A DNA stretch of 64,000 nt. Source: Chaunax sp. Z400. Its lineage: Eukaryota > Chordata > Actinopteri > Lophiiformes > Chaunacidae. Every line of letters begins with the position of its first letter. Within the stretch, counting starts at the first letter, position 1. The position numbers were made by a program, and so were the translations under genes. This document shows positions 11,481 through 22,960 of the stretch, in pieces. The stretch is taken from the NCBI GenBank assembly GCA_037577475.1, contig CM075184.1, positions 14,909,094 to 14,973,093 of the forward strand, written 5' to 3'. The notes beneath the pieces are model-generated. The model saw only the letters and a list, made by a program, of their open reading frames with translations, ran no database searches and was not told the DNA's origin.

Positions 11481-13462
11481 GTGAGACAGAAAGAGTTAGA
11501 CAGAGGTAAGCTCTGTTATTTCTCTGAGGACCCGAGTGAAGTAGCTCATACTCAGGCCTCTGGCACCACATCACTCCAACCAGCCTAATTGCGGTCCAAC
11601 GGGAGTGGAAAAGCCTTGTACACACCCAAAGGACTTCTACATAAAAACAGCACCAGAAACCTTGTGTTGCGTAACCAAGTCAATCTAGTTCCCGAGATTT
11701 TGATCACTCTTTCTGCACTGTATCCTCAAAGTGATATTGGCATTAGCTACAGCAGATGGCGTGTGTTATTACAGAACATAATCAACAAAGTTGAAACTAC
11801 ATCCACTCACTTGGGATGGAGATTAGGGCTCTAAGAGGACGGTGGAGGTGGTGACCAGGGAAAAGGTTTTATAAATTTGAAATAAATGATTCAAAGCCTT
11901 GTGAATATGCCACCCTGCTTGCGCTGCCCTCTTGAAACGTGTAACATCTTGACAGATCACAAATTAACACATCACCACAACTTGACATAATTACCAGCCA
12001 AAATGATGTATTTTAAAGCTGATCATTGTGACACTGATTTGCAATTAACAGTCTTTATTTTTCATGACAGCAGAAACTACAACGCCTGCCAGTAACAGAA
12101 AAAATGTGATGTTTTCAGTCTAATGGCAAAAGCCATATTCTCAACAGTGAGGAGTTAATAATTGGGGAATCCTTCCTGCTTGGTGTGCCAGAGGGACCAA
12201 AGGTTGCCATCTGGAGGAAAAGCATGGGGTTAGCTTTGAGACCCCGGTAAAGGGCTGCGGGGTAAGAGTGGGAGGCAATACTGTATGAGGCAGAATGGCA
12301 ACATCATTCAAGTTACTCAATATTCATTACTGTCATCTCTCCACACACATACATCTGTGACCTGAGGGCTGCTGGTCGCCAGCCAAGGTCTGTGGGTGTA
12401 CGCATGCATGCATGTGTGGTAGGATTCATGTGGTTTGATGGATAGCTGGGGTTGAGGATCTATTGTACATCTGGATGAGTGAGGCGGTCTGAGAGGGAGG
12501 TTGGAGGCATGATACAAATGAACAACTGCATTGTGTGCACTGTAAGCTCATTTCCTCTCAGATCATCAGAATGACGAGCAAATACTGGTTGATCACAACA
12601 TGCGATTAACCATCAATTGTGAAACATAGGACAGCAAGCTTACCAGCTGGAGTTCTGATGAGGTGTTTATTTTATACTATGCAATTCATGCTGCAAAATG
12701 AATGCAGCAGATGCCTTCTAGAGTTATCTAACATCCATTTCGAGCCTCTACACCCACAGTCCGATACGATTTTGAAAAATGTGAGACATGGGGTGTGAAG
12801 AATGGATGACAGGAGGGGGTCTGAGACTTGGCCATGTTGAAGAGAAAAGAAACCCCTTTAATGCCATTTCATAGCTGTGGTCTCAAACCCATTGCACATA
12901 AAAACTAAGTGCATGTAAATGATACAAGCACAACGAACAATAACTGTGGAAAATCGTCCTCACCAGGGAACATTTTTGCTCTGCCAGCACAGGATTCCCC
13001 CCCCATGTACATTTGGCAGAGGAAAACTCTGTGTTAATGTAAATATACAGCATATAGCTTGAGAACCACTTATATTTATTTTCCCATATTGCCCAGAATG
13101 AAAAATCTACATAAGCTAACATATCTTGTGCTGTGTGTCCTTGTTTCAAAAACACCCTGGCCCGGGTTGCACACTGTGAATTGGTGCTACACATGTCTAA
13201 ATGTTTCTTTGTAGATGCTCCAGTGGCTCTCTTTTTTTTTTATCTGAGCCGGTATATTAAAATCCCTGTTTCCTGTTGTGTCTCCTCCTTTAGTGATGCT
13301 GCCGTCATCAGCAACGCCAGATCCTCTCATCTTAACTCAGGGCATCTGCACTGCATGTGCTATTTTATTCACAATGTTTCATGGGGAGGCAGATGCTTAT
13401 TTGCAATCTAGTGAACTTTTTACAAAAGTGGGAAACTGGGACCTCACTTGACCTTCATGTCA

Positions 13463-13594
13463 TTGGACCGGATAAGGAATCCCATGGAGAACACTGTGAG
13501 AACATGTAAAGTCTATATAGACAGAACCCAGCTGGTCGGGTTGGAGGCTATGAACCTTTATCCTGTGAGACTGTGGGATAGACCTACGAGCACT
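13463..13594 (-). mobile_element. old tRNA-derived SINE fragment (minus)
   Basis: Read on the minus strand, this block follows the same order of words as the SINE copies at 33044 and 39893: a start near GTGCTCGTAGG, CCCAACCCGACCAGCTGGG in the B-box region, and GTTCTCACAGTGTTCTCC. Many substitutions mark it as an old copy. It covers only the 5' part of the element. Confidence 0.5.
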
Positions 13595-14305
13595 GAAGTA
13601 CAGCACTTGAATTTAAACAATAACTCTATTTTGAGCTTCTGCATTAATATTCTATTTCATCAAGACTTATTGAGATTGAGCGTTTACTTTGGGCACTCTC
13701 TCTCTGTCATTCAGTGTAGTCTTCTTCATACACATTATGGTCGATGTTTCCTTAATGCATGCTAATATTTCTTGTCTTGTCTTACCTGATACTGGTACTG
13801 TTACTATTCCACAAGATGCTCCTCCAGCCAGCTCACTTTTTGTCTCACAATGTCTTGAAAATTTTAAGTAATTCCCGAGGGCAACTCAGTTCTTGCATTT
13901 GTCCTTGGAAACAGTTGTGGTCCTGAATATGTCTTTCTTTCAGAGGTCACCCCACCATTGGCATTGGGCTCCCCTTCTTATTCTCTCTAGTCTAACCTGC
14001 CTTGCATCCTATTAAGTAATTTTTTGCTCATTAGCTCTCTCTGTAATTTACAATTTTCTTATTTCTTTCTTTTTCTAACTGGCTATATGCTGATGTGTTT
14101 CCTGAAGCTAGAAACCGTTTCTTACATCTTTATTTGTTTTGTTTCCTTAATATCTCAAAATGCAAAATAAAAGCTCATTGCTGCAGGTTGGACTCAATAT
14201 TATTATTTAGATATAATGTTTTGTTATGAATGGAAGGACAAGACAGTGCAACTTTAGTATGTTGTTTATGTACACTAAACATCAAAACTAAGAGTACATA
14301 CTATG
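13595..14305. other. unique T-rich sequence
   Basis: No gene or repeat is recognised. The sequence is unusually T-rich on the plus strand (about 13930-14160), with TCTTTCTTTTTC-like runs. The frames here (13448-13871 plus) show no domain. Confidence 0.5.
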
Positions 14306-14395
14306 CACCAATGCCAATACTAGTATCAGGTATCGGCTCCGATACTGGGCTTGTGTGCTTGTGCCACCACATCCGATACCACTTTACGGCAGGGT
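14306..14395. repeat. degenerate repeat rich in TATCGG/GATAC words
   Basis: CTAGTATCAGGTATCGGCTC, GATACTGGGC and ATCCGATACCAC are the internal wording of a fish DNA-transposon-like repeat; compare 7343-7440. The copy is short and its ends are not defined. Confidence 0.4.
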
Positions 14396-14907
14396 CACAT
14401 TGATTTCTCCTCAGTTTCACAGGCAAATGCCGAAATGCAAGCTTATGTACTACATACATAAGCTTGTATTTGATTATAGTAATAATAAAAGTCCCTTCAA
14501 GTAACCATAATAATGCAGGAAATAATCAAAATCATCAGAAGCATTAAAACAAGATGCAAATATATTTGTACAAAATTTGGTCACCACAAAATTGTGAATC
14601 AGTGCAAACTGCGAGTGGGAGCACAATAACACCCAGCTAGAATCTGTGTTTTCCCCAATATGCACACGTGTAGAATTACAAATTAGATTTCTTCAAGTTT
14701 GTGTTTGTGTGTGTGAGTGTCTGTGGGTGTGCGCACAGGAGGAGGCACATTAGAAAAGTCTTTCTCTGCATATTATGGAGGAGGAAGTTAATTTAGTTAG
14801 AAGATAATTAGTATGAATAAAAGATAGCTTGGAGTCCCTCAGGCTACACCCCACCCCCTCACCTCATCACCTTTCTCTCAATTCAAATTCAGTGTTGACT
14901 GCACATA

Positions 14908-14952
<45 letters not shown>

Positions 14953-15971
14953 AAAAAAAACAGCATATCAGTCAATCAAAGTTATTTGTCACATGAAATC
15001 AAATGAGTGTTATAGTGAAGGATATTGTGTATCCGGTACCTTCTTCCCATCTTATGACAGGGAAACAGGCTGTTATCCACATTGGGACCCTGAATGATTC
15101 TCCTTGCCTTATTCCTGTGGTGCCTGGTGTAAATAAGCTTACTGGAGCACCTCTTATTGTATATTCAGCAGAACAAACCACTCTTTGCCAGACCTTTCAG
15201 TCCTGTTCCTGTACTAGTTCCCCATCAGGATTCTCTCGACGGTGCAGGAGTAGAAATTCCACAGTATTTGAGGGGACAGCCAGAATGTCCTATACCACTA
15301 ATGTTTCTGTTAGTCTAGAGTCAGTACCTAGAGTCAGTAAAATCAACAACATGAACCAAACTTTTAAATGAATTAAGAAACAAATGAACCAACATTTGCC
15401 ACTGCCTGAACTGTATAATCACATGAACATGTTAATAATCATTTTGAAAGAATAAAAGGTGAATTATGTGTATAGTTCCCCCTATAAGAGCAGCTATTTC
15501 ATATAAAGATTAATATCAAAAGATATGTTAGTTGTTTTATCACAGAAGAAATTTATTTACATGACGTCAGGAAATATCAATGAAACCCAATTGTACATCG
15601 TTTTGAGAGAGTTTAAAATTTACAGTCATTGCACTTAAAGAGCAGCCATCCTATCTTGTTCACGCAGATATATAACAAATGATGCCAGGCTGTGATTAAA
15701 GGTTGCATTTCAAAATATGCCGTGGAGAGGGATTTTAGTGTCACACTAATCAACAGTTTTATTTAATGTCAAGTGAAGTCACAGTGTTTTATCATTGGTA
15801 AGATTACCTTAGGGTTAGCATAAATCATTGAGCTAGAAATATGCTATTAAACATTTAGTTCTTTGAACATTAATTATTGCACATCAAATTAGTGCAAAAA
15901 TTATATTATGGGAATATTATGACTAAACACAATTGTTATAGCTATCAATGTTACTTCAGATTTGGAGGCTG
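14396..15971. other. unique sequence with ATT microsatellite
   Basis: An ATT array sits at 14907-14951. Directly after it, CAATCAAAGTTATTTGTCACATG (about 14973-14995) resembles the 3' end of a SINE or LINE tail. The plus frame 15003-15371 (122 codons) has no recognisable domain and no supporting splice signals; I leave it uncalled. Confidence 0.45.
14907..14951. repeat. ATT trinucleotide microsatellite
   Basis: About fifteen consecutive ATT units without interruption. Confidence 0.95.
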
Positions 15972-15988
15972 TTTTTTTTTTTTTTTTT
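15972..15988 (+). repeat. T17 homopolymer
   Basis: Seventeen consecutive T. It could be the reverse-complement poly(A) tail of a minus-strand retrotransposed fragment, but no such fragment is recognised next to it. Confidence 0.9.
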
Positions 15989-15989
15989 A

Positions 15990-16130
15990 ATCGAGGAGGC
16001 CTCTGTAAATCTGTCAACTGGGCTCTTTCATCCAAAGGACCTGATGAAATCTCACCAAGCCACCTGTTTGTGCTGTATTCCACAGTGGGCCTCCTAAACA
16101 CCGGTCATGCTCACACAAAAGAGGACAGAG
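15990..16130 (+). CDS. weak candidate exon, unidentified
   Basis: A run of 17 T (15972-15988) precedes an open frame ending at AGAG followed by GTGAGTG, a good donor consensus, at 16131. The T-run could act as a polypyrimidine tract with the AG just before about 15997. The predicted peptide (about 45 residues, including GPDEISPSHLFVLYSTVGLL) matches nothing I know. The 3' third of the candidate is copied in inverted orientation at 16226-16261, which argues for a repeat or duplication rather than a normal exon. Confidence 0.12.
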
Positions 16131-16261
16131 GTGAGTGTTGGATTTCCTGTCTAAATTATGTGATCGCAGTAACAATATTTTAGTATCAGTAAACATTAAT
16201 TCAACCAGCAGGTCTATCTGTTATATGTGAGCATGATCAGTGTTTAGGAGGCCCACTGTGG
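16080..16261. repeat. 36-bp inverted repeat, 110-bp loop
   Basis: The left arm 16080-16115 and the right arm 16226-16261 are reverse complements at 34 of 36 positions (core AGGAGGCCCACTGTGG in the right arm). A transcript would form a long stem with a 110-nt loop. Similarity stops abruptly at both arm ends. It could be an inverted duplication, the termini of a very short element, or a hairpin RNA source. The arms are longer and the loop far larger than in a standard microRNA precursor. Confidence 0.8.
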
Positions 16262-16575
16262 CTGAATGGGTCACCAGAACTGTCCTGTCAGTAAATCTGT
16301 CACCTGTCAGCCAATGTGACTTAATGTTCACAGCAGTTGGTTCATTTGACATAAGTCAGTGTGACGACTGAATAAACTGAAGGTGAAAGGCAACAATTAG
16401 ACTTTTTCTCCTCCTTTGTCTCGACCTAAGGGAACCAAACTACAGGTGTCAGCACAGTCCAGTGTCTGTTTCTCTGTGTAGAGTTGGAAACATTGATCTC
16501 TTTATTGTTCATTTTGCTAGTCAGCAGGAAACTACCTTCCTCCACCTGCTCCCTCCTCTGTCACTGCATGAGGTT

Positions 16576-16599
16576 CTCCTCTCCTCTCCTCTCCTCTCT
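16576..16599. repeat. CTCCT pentanucleotide array
   Basis: About five tandem CTCCT units. The complementary motif GAGGA is also tandemly repeated at 19131-19159. Confidence 0.85.
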
Positions 16600-17239
16600 C
16601 ATCATACAATCTATGTATTGGATGGTGTATGGGACCATTTGGGAATGTTGATTAGTTTTAATAAGGAATTACAGAGGACATTGTTTTGCAAAATAGTTAG
16701 CTATAGTATAGCCTATAGATTTGTGTATCTCAGTCAGACAGTCCATACATGAAACTGTGTATTTAACCCAAATAACACCATTCAGATCGGCCCAAGCATG
16801 ACAACCTCTTCTTCTTTAAGCACTGAATAATGACATGTAGCAAATATCCCGATGTAGCAAATCTGTATCAAGCTAATGACATAAAGCAGCCAAATCAATA
16901 TTTTACACGGCTACCTGCATTTGAAAGGGGTTGCTCATGTGTTATGAGAAAATGGAGAATTTACACCTGTCTCTGCAGTCCGCCTGAGCTCTACAGAGTT
17001 TTTAACTTCTTTCAGATTTGGTTTGGTTTTACGGCCCACAACTTAACTTTTCTGGCTCAGTCTCATCACTGTGTGGCAAAAAGTAAAATGTGATATATGC
17101 CATTGTTTCCACTTCCTCGAATGGCCAAAAATATATATAAATCATTAATTCCATATTTAACTAATTTTAAGCTATACGTAGTTCAAGGGCACAGTTTTTA
17201 ACTCAAGTGAATATAAATAGATATGTTATTTATTAATGA

Positions 17240-17350
17240 TTAATATTCAATTTATTTTTATTATTATTAAATGCATTATTGTTATTATTAATACTAATAT
17301 TATAATAATTATTAGTATTCATATTATTGTTATTATTATAAATCTGTTCA
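17240..17350. repeat. ATT/AAT-rich low-complexity tract
   Basis: Irregular TTATTATTA and AATAATTAT runs. It is the source of the Asn-rich minus-strand frame 17233-17469, which is not a gene. Confidence 0.85.
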
Positions 17351-18580
17351 CTAATTTTTGCATGCAAATTATTTATTAGAGGGTACAAAATTTTGTAAAG
17401 AAGTAAAAATAAATATTCTTTGTCAGTTGTGCTCCATAATATAACAGAGGAAACACTGGAGGAAAACATTATTCACAGACATACAGTGACATTTCCAATC
17501 TTCAGCCCACTGTGGACCAACCCCAGTTTGGCAGCGAGCAGCAGTGTATTGTCATGACTGGATGACAAAAGTTTCATTGAAAAGAAATATGTAGTCAGTT
17601 ACAGTTGGGGAATCAGTGTAATAATCTTACAGTGAATCGGCACTTGTTTTATACCTATGTCAACCCTTGCTGTCACACTTTGAGTTGCAACCTATCTAGA
17701 ACAAACTTGCACTTCATTATTTGCCAACAGTAATATAGTGAGGCATATAAAGTCATGCATATAAATGCTGATTACAGATCTCTATCACCAGGGGGGTCAT
17801 GCTAACGGACTTGGAGTAAGTTTTATGACTCTAATTACAGTCTTGTAGCTCCAGGAGGATAATATTCCCTAGCGTGGAGAAGCAACAGCAGATGTGTGGT
17901 GTTTCTACCATCGTATGTCTTATACGGCAATCTGCCTGATAGATGAGATTTATCTGTAGCATGGGGGAAGAACATGTCTCTCCTCTGCCATTCACACCCA
18001 CCACACTCACACAAAAGATGCACACCACCACATATGCACTCTGCAGTCTGTTCGCAATTCCCAGCTCTGACATTTTGTTTCCACTCTTTCGCATTTTATG
18101 AACTCTATGGAGATAAGTCTGTCTCTCTTTGCCTCCTGCCTTGCCTTCATCCCAGCAGGGACACCACAAGGTGACAGCATCCATCACCCATCAACCATTA
18201 GAGATCATCTGCTGACTGGTGTCTTAGAACAAGGAGTCTTAAATAAAAGTCATACATTAACTTCCTGGAATTGGATTTGAAACTTTGTGTGTGTTTGGTT
18301 GTGCTGTGTTTGAACAGAACTAGGCCCATTACCTCAATCAACACAAATTCCTAATCCCTCCTGTCACAAAGCTGTCAGTGGTGTCATTGCCTGACCTCTA
18401 CATCTGCTTGCATACTGTGCGGTGCTGTTTTGCTTCATTAGCATGATCAATACAGTCACAAAATTGCTCTCTACATTAGAGGATGAGTCAAAGTATGTCG
18501 ATAAGAGTTTAGTCAGAGAGTAGAAAGGTAAGCAAAGGGAACACAGCAAAAGAAGTAGAGTTCAGTTCATGCAAATTCAT

Positions 18581-18610
18581 GGTAAATTAATTAAATTAAA
18601 TTAAATTAAC
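18581..18610. repeat. TTAAA/AAATT pentanucleotide run
   Basis: About five imperfect AAATT units, the same motif as the larger array at 28443-28505. Confidence 0.8.
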
Positions 18611-19130
18611 TCATAAAAAATGAATATGATTATATATTTACAATGAATTAAACAAAACCTACTGAGAAGAAGGGAAAAGGGCTAAAGGCTAAAATGTTAA
18701 CCGTTGCTTGGCAGCACTGTCAGCTACTCTAGGATGTCTCTCTCATTGACTATAATGATCGACTATCTAACAAAGCACTGACATAACCATCCAGATTGTA
18801 ACTCCTGAATATCAAACAGATCCTAGGTGTATGACTGGGTCTGTAAACGCCTCACGTGGTCAGATAACCTGGACCGACCATTGGGAATGAACGTTTCAGA
18901 CCAGTTCTCTCTTTCCATAGTCAGGAGGGGAGAATCGGGATGAAATCCGGAATTTTTTCCTGTAGAGAATTAATGTGTTTTGGCCTTCTACGGTGAGCTT
19001 CCCAGTTGAAGCAATAACCCCCTTACAGGCAGAATGTATTCGGAAGTTGACAAATTCATATCTTCAGTCAGAAGCAAGCTAAGAACTGGACAGTGCATTA
19101 AAAAAAGTCATTGTGAAGATGCCTAGAGCG

Positions 19131-19159
19131 GAGGAGGGGAGAGGAGAGGAGAGGAGAGG
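19131..19159. repeat. GAGGA pentanucleotide array
   Basis: Imperfect tandem GAGGA units on the plus strand. Confidence 0.85.
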
Positions 19160-19464
19160 CACCGAATTATAAACTTTATGGAGTGAAGGGAGCTGAGATA
19201 CATGAAGGCTTAATTAGCTCCTTCAGAGACAGAGACAACTACCACTAACCCAGCACATAGAACTACTCAAAAATAGTGCCAACGACAACAATTTACAATG
19301 CAATAACAATGAGGTCACCCTTTTTTGGCTACTGTCCCTTAGAAAGCATACATTTATTCATCTCAGGCAACACACAGGGTCTAGTGCATGTAAGTAGTTG
19401 TTCATTTTATTCCTCCATCTGTATATTCTTTGTGTGTGTTTGTGTGTATTTATGGTGATATATT

Positions 19465-19494
19465 GGGGGGGGGGTGGGGGGGGGGTGGTGGTGG
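19465..19494 (+). repeat. G10-T-G10 tract, G-quadruplex-prone
   Basis: Ten G (19465-19474), one T, ten G (19476-19485), then TGGTGGTGG. Four or more runs of three G with single-base loops can be drawn, so quadruplex formation on the plus strand is plausible. Such tracts are also prone to sequencing length error. Confidence 0.9.
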
Positions 19495-19672
19495 TATTTT
19501 ATGACTCTAAAAATGTGCCAATCCTTCGTTTAATGTCATGCAGTGGGCCTCACACTTCATTGTGTCTGTTTGTGTGTACAGTACAAGTGTATATTTTTCT
19601 ATGACACATTGTTTGTGTGTACTGTATGTGTATATATATGAAACTGATGCCCTTTAATGTGTGTATTTTTTA

Positions 19673-19696
19673 TGTGTGTGTGTGTGTGTGTGTGTG
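19673..19696. repeat. TG dinucleotide microsatellite
   Basis: About twelve TG units, in a wider GT-rich context from 19430. Confidence 0.95.
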
Positions 19697-20324
19697 AGGG
19701 ACCTACTGTACCAGTTAGAGGTCCACTCCAGGCTCGTCTGACTTGGAGGGAGTTACCCAGAGGGATCACCTGCTCTTTACAAACCAACAGCCACACAATG
19801 ACTGTCGTTGGAACACAAACACAACACACATTTTTTAATTAGATAATAGGGAAACTGAAAATGAGAACTATTAAGAGACGCAGGGGGAGAACAAAGAGAG
19901 GAGAAGACAATACCAGTGAAGAGATGAGCTCTGCACTGGTATTACCAGGAGTGTCAACATATGAAAATGGAAAGAACATTAAAATTAAAGAATATATATT
20001 AAAGAATATATAAGACTTTCACCATCCCTTTTACTTGAACACCCACAAATCGTATAGTTATTTTACAAATACCAAAATGCTTTTGCATTTAAATTAAGCA
20101 GAACAAGTACACATTAATTTATTTCACACTAAATCAGTTGGAATGTTGTTGGTAGCCTAAGAAGATATTAAAAAATCTGCTTTGCTCTCTCTTATGTTTG
20201 ATGCATTACATTTTAGACCTTCTCTATGCAGGGAGTTGCCTACTAAACTAAACTAAAACAGAATAATTATTATCTGGCATTATGATCTGTTCCTCTTATC
20301 CCATGCTTGCATTCATGCAGCCTG

Positions 20325-20519
20325 TTAGCCATCAGAGGCTATGGAGCTGAGGTAGATATGGATAGCCTTCACCTCCTGTCCTACATTAACGTTCTCATCA
20401 ATGTCATAGGGATTTGTTTCAAACTCAAGTTGTGTAGCTGTACTGTCTACAACTGTCACTCCAAATACCTTTAAGCCTTTGATGCACAAGCTGTACGAGC
20501 CCCTTCTAATACACAACAT
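20325..20519 (-). pseudogene. unidentified ORF fragment, possibly element-derived
   Basis: A 64-codon minus-strand frame starting at ATG and ending at TAA. Its sequence looks less random than neighbouring frames: alternating hydrophobic strands (KVFGVTVVDS), then an acidic NPYDIDENVNVGQEV stretch and AIHIYLSS. The pattern could suit a small beta-rich domain such as an OB-fold, as in single-strand DNA-binding subunits of some transposons, but that is speculation. The next recognisable feature is a LINE-tail-like repeat from 20705. I cannot name the family. A chance frame is the main alternative. Confidence 0.2.
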
Positions 20520-20704
20520 GCGTAAAAAAAATGTCCCATGTATGCAAGTGTGATTTTGGAAAAAAATAAAGACATACTATAATAATACTTTTATTAAAAT
20601 AATTATTTTACCAGTAATTTGGACCAAACAACAATGCATTTAATATTTGAAATATGTTTATTTGTCACCTTGTCACACATGACATACACATATCACTTAT
20701 AACA

Positions 20705-21005
20705 CTGATTTTTTAAAATTTTATTTTATTAATTTATTTGACAGGGATGATACATGTAAACATTGTTACATCTCAAATAAAATGAAACTGACGCATATAG
20801 GACTTCTAGCCATAGCTCATTTGCAGTCCTTGTCCCTGGTTAGGCCTTTACTGGGTAAGATATACAATATTTTAAAACTTTAAAACACCTAATAAAATAT
20901 TCTAAACATATAATACAATACGCCAGCATATAATACAATATGGATACAAATATAGTGACATAATATACATATAGACAAAACAACAGTAGCTAAAAAACAA
21001 CAATA
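20705..21005. repeat. LINE-tail-like interspersed repeat
   Basis: TTATTTGACAGGGATGATAC followed later by TAGCCATAGCTCATTTGCAG and CCCTGGTTAGG is the wording of a common teleost repeat. It ends in A-rich sequence with repeated AACAACAGTAGCTAAAA-like words (about 20975-21020) and a duplicated CATATAATACAATA word (about 20906-20940). Class not certain. Confidence 0.5.
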
Positions 21006-21254
21006 GCTAAAACTAACAAGAGGAATGACTAAGAACCACCATTATAGAAATGACAGATGATGGCTCAGATGACAAGTCAGGGGGTCTGCAAAGTTATTAC
21101 ATGCATTCTCAATGGGACACAAACTGTCTGAAAGTTGATTTGCTTTGCTTGAAGCCACAAATTTCAACCACATGATGACACTATAGGAAAAAGAGCCATG
21201 CATGTCTATATGAAATTGTATGCCAATCAATCTGGATTTTTATTGGACAAATGA

Positions 21255-21410
21255 AATTTTGAATTGCCTGACCCTTCATTAGGAATCATCCTGTGGGGAC
21301 CAAGAATGTCTCACTGCAATCCATCCAAGCATTGAATAGATATTTTAGTCTTGACCAAAGTGGAAGACCAACTAATCGACCTACAGACTGACAGAATGAC
21401 TCATAAAGAT
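21255..21410 (+). repeat. LINE 3'-tail-like repeat
   Basis: TTAGGAATCATCCTGTGGGG, CAATCCATCCAAGCATTGA, GATATTTTAGTCTTGACCAA and GTGGAAGACCAACTAATCGA occur in that order. This is the usual 3' wording of a fish repeat that I associate with L2- or RTE-type LINEs. An upstream piece of the same repeat appears at 31240-31330. Confidence 0.6.
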
Positions 21411-21947
21411 GGGTGAAGAGAGGTAATTATTCACATAGTAATCATCAATGCCTTTAAGTTTAAAAAAACAGGTGATCATGCTTTCCTGGCGATTTTCAAA
21501 ACCTAGGGAACCCTTTTAACCTACAGTACTGAACACTGGTGATCTTTATTTAAATATATAGAATTTAACTTTCTGTATAACTTTTTAACACTTTTTAACT
21601 TTCTTCTATATATTTTATAGGCCCCTTTTCACTGTTCTGAATGCAGCTATATGTGAACTTGTGATATGACAGACATATTTAGATTGGGCAGATGGCCTAG
21701 CTTGATGCTCACTTGATGTAATCAGTGTGAACTATATGGTACAGTCAGGTACTGTCAGATTACATAAAAAGCACCCACCCACTCCCACATCACCTGTCAG
21801 TCAGTGACGCAGTTCTTTAAAGTTCCTAGATCACCGTGGGCTCCAGCTGCAGCTGTAAATACCTGGTGGCTTCTGTCAAGGCAATCAGCCACTGACATCC
21901 AGCCAATAACCTGCATGTATTAATACCCTCATAATGATTATACTGTA
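21411..21947. other. unique sequence
   Basis: Nothing recognised. TTTTTAAC-rich words are repeated at 21580-21605. Confidence 0.4.
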
Positions 21948-21967
21948 CCCCCCCCCCCCCCCCCCCC
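21948..21967 (+). repeat. C20 homopolymer
   Basis: Twenty consecutive C on the plus strand (poly-G on the minus strand). It makes the Gly-run in the minus frame 21826-22020, which is not a gene. The exact length is likely uncertain. Confidence 0.95.
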
Positions 21968-22029
21968 TGCAAGAGAAAATCCATGATTAAATTGCACATC
22001 CAGTCATAGATCACTGTCATCCATCTTAG

Positions 22030-22960
22030 TGAAACCCTGTCAGAGGAGCGCTAGCCTCACTGTGCAATTTGTCATGTCTCATGTCCCTCCATGGTGGAAA
22101 CCATCCAATCAAATCAGCTCAAATATCAACACAAATTAGCATTCATTAAAAAAAATTCCACCTGACACTGACATATTCTACTATTTATCAGCAGCTCTTT
22201 AGCAGATAACAAACAGAATCGTTCAATTCACATAAGAGTTCAACTCAGAAATAATTACCCAAGTCAATGTGTGCCACTATCTCCGTGATTGGTTGAGTGC
22301 TCAGGCGTAAGCTATTAAGTTTTTCTCTCTATTTTTTCACAAGATTTCAATTAAAAGCTGTGTGAAATAGTGGGCCTATCTCTAAATTGTAGACCCCCAG
22401 AAATCCCTTCTCAGGGGAAGACCTATTGTACTGGCCTCATCAACACTCCAATTAGAGCTGGCCTTTTATCTTTGATGATAAAAAAGGGTATTGCCACAAA
22501 ATCACCTTATTCTCCTCTCCTAAAATAACTCTTTAGCTTTTCACCGTATAATTTCATTACAGGAAGATAGTCATTCATCAATTAGAATGGTAATTCTCAT
22601 TAATGGTGCCTAGTCTCGCTGAATATTGAATAAATTCTCCATTCGTTTGGATCTCATGCTGTGGTTCAGTAATATCTCATGAATATAGTATGAGGTATGA
22701 ATACAAACATGCTAATATCTCTGTGGAAATGTAAGGCCAATTGAGAGAGAACTAAACTGTAGATAGCTATGGCAACATACCCTTAACAGATCATCTGAAT
22801 GCAGCTAATAAATCAAACCATGATTAACTCAGCATTCTTTTTTCACAATGTCACAATCTAACAAATCATCCTAGCTATTCACAATGTATTCATTCATATA
22901 TTATGACACTAAATTGACTTACTGTAATACACATATTTGATCACAAACCAACAATTAGTG
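22030..22960. promoter_or_regulatory. repeat-free AT-rich block, possible conserved elements
   Basis: Nearly 1 kb without a microsatellite, recognised repeat or long frame. It is dense in short homeodomain-type words: CAATTAAAAG, CCAATTAGAG, CATCAATTAGAATGGTAATTC, CTCATTAATGG, CATGATTAACTC. It also has TGATTGGTTGAG near 22288. This profile is typical of clustered enhancers around developmental genes, but it is a judgement of composition only. Confidence 0.25.

Larger units (their letters stand above)
9421..13462. other. unique non-coding sequence with small tracts
   Basis: No gene is recognised. An AC microsatellite (9869-9910), a local direct repeat of a TTTATTTCATGTTTTT-like word (about 10010-10050) and a purine-rich tract (11320-11480) are the only structure besides the block at 10850-11290. 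The plus frame 11589-11834 (about 80 codons) shows no domain. A run of eight Cs lies at about 12997-13004. Confidence 0.5.
16262..20284. other. unique sequence with several microsatellites
   Basis: No gene is recognised. It contains a CTCCT array (16576-16599), an ATT/AAT-rich stretch (17240-17350), an AAATT-type pentamer run (18581-18610), a GAGGA array (19131-19159), G-runs (19465-19494) and a GT array (19673-19696). Frames on both strands between 17831 and 18280 overlap and lack domains. Confidence 0.5.

Noticed and set aside
15003..15371. 122-codon plus frame after an ATT array
   Set aside because: No domain, no convincing splice sites, and the length is within what chance gives in 64 kb.
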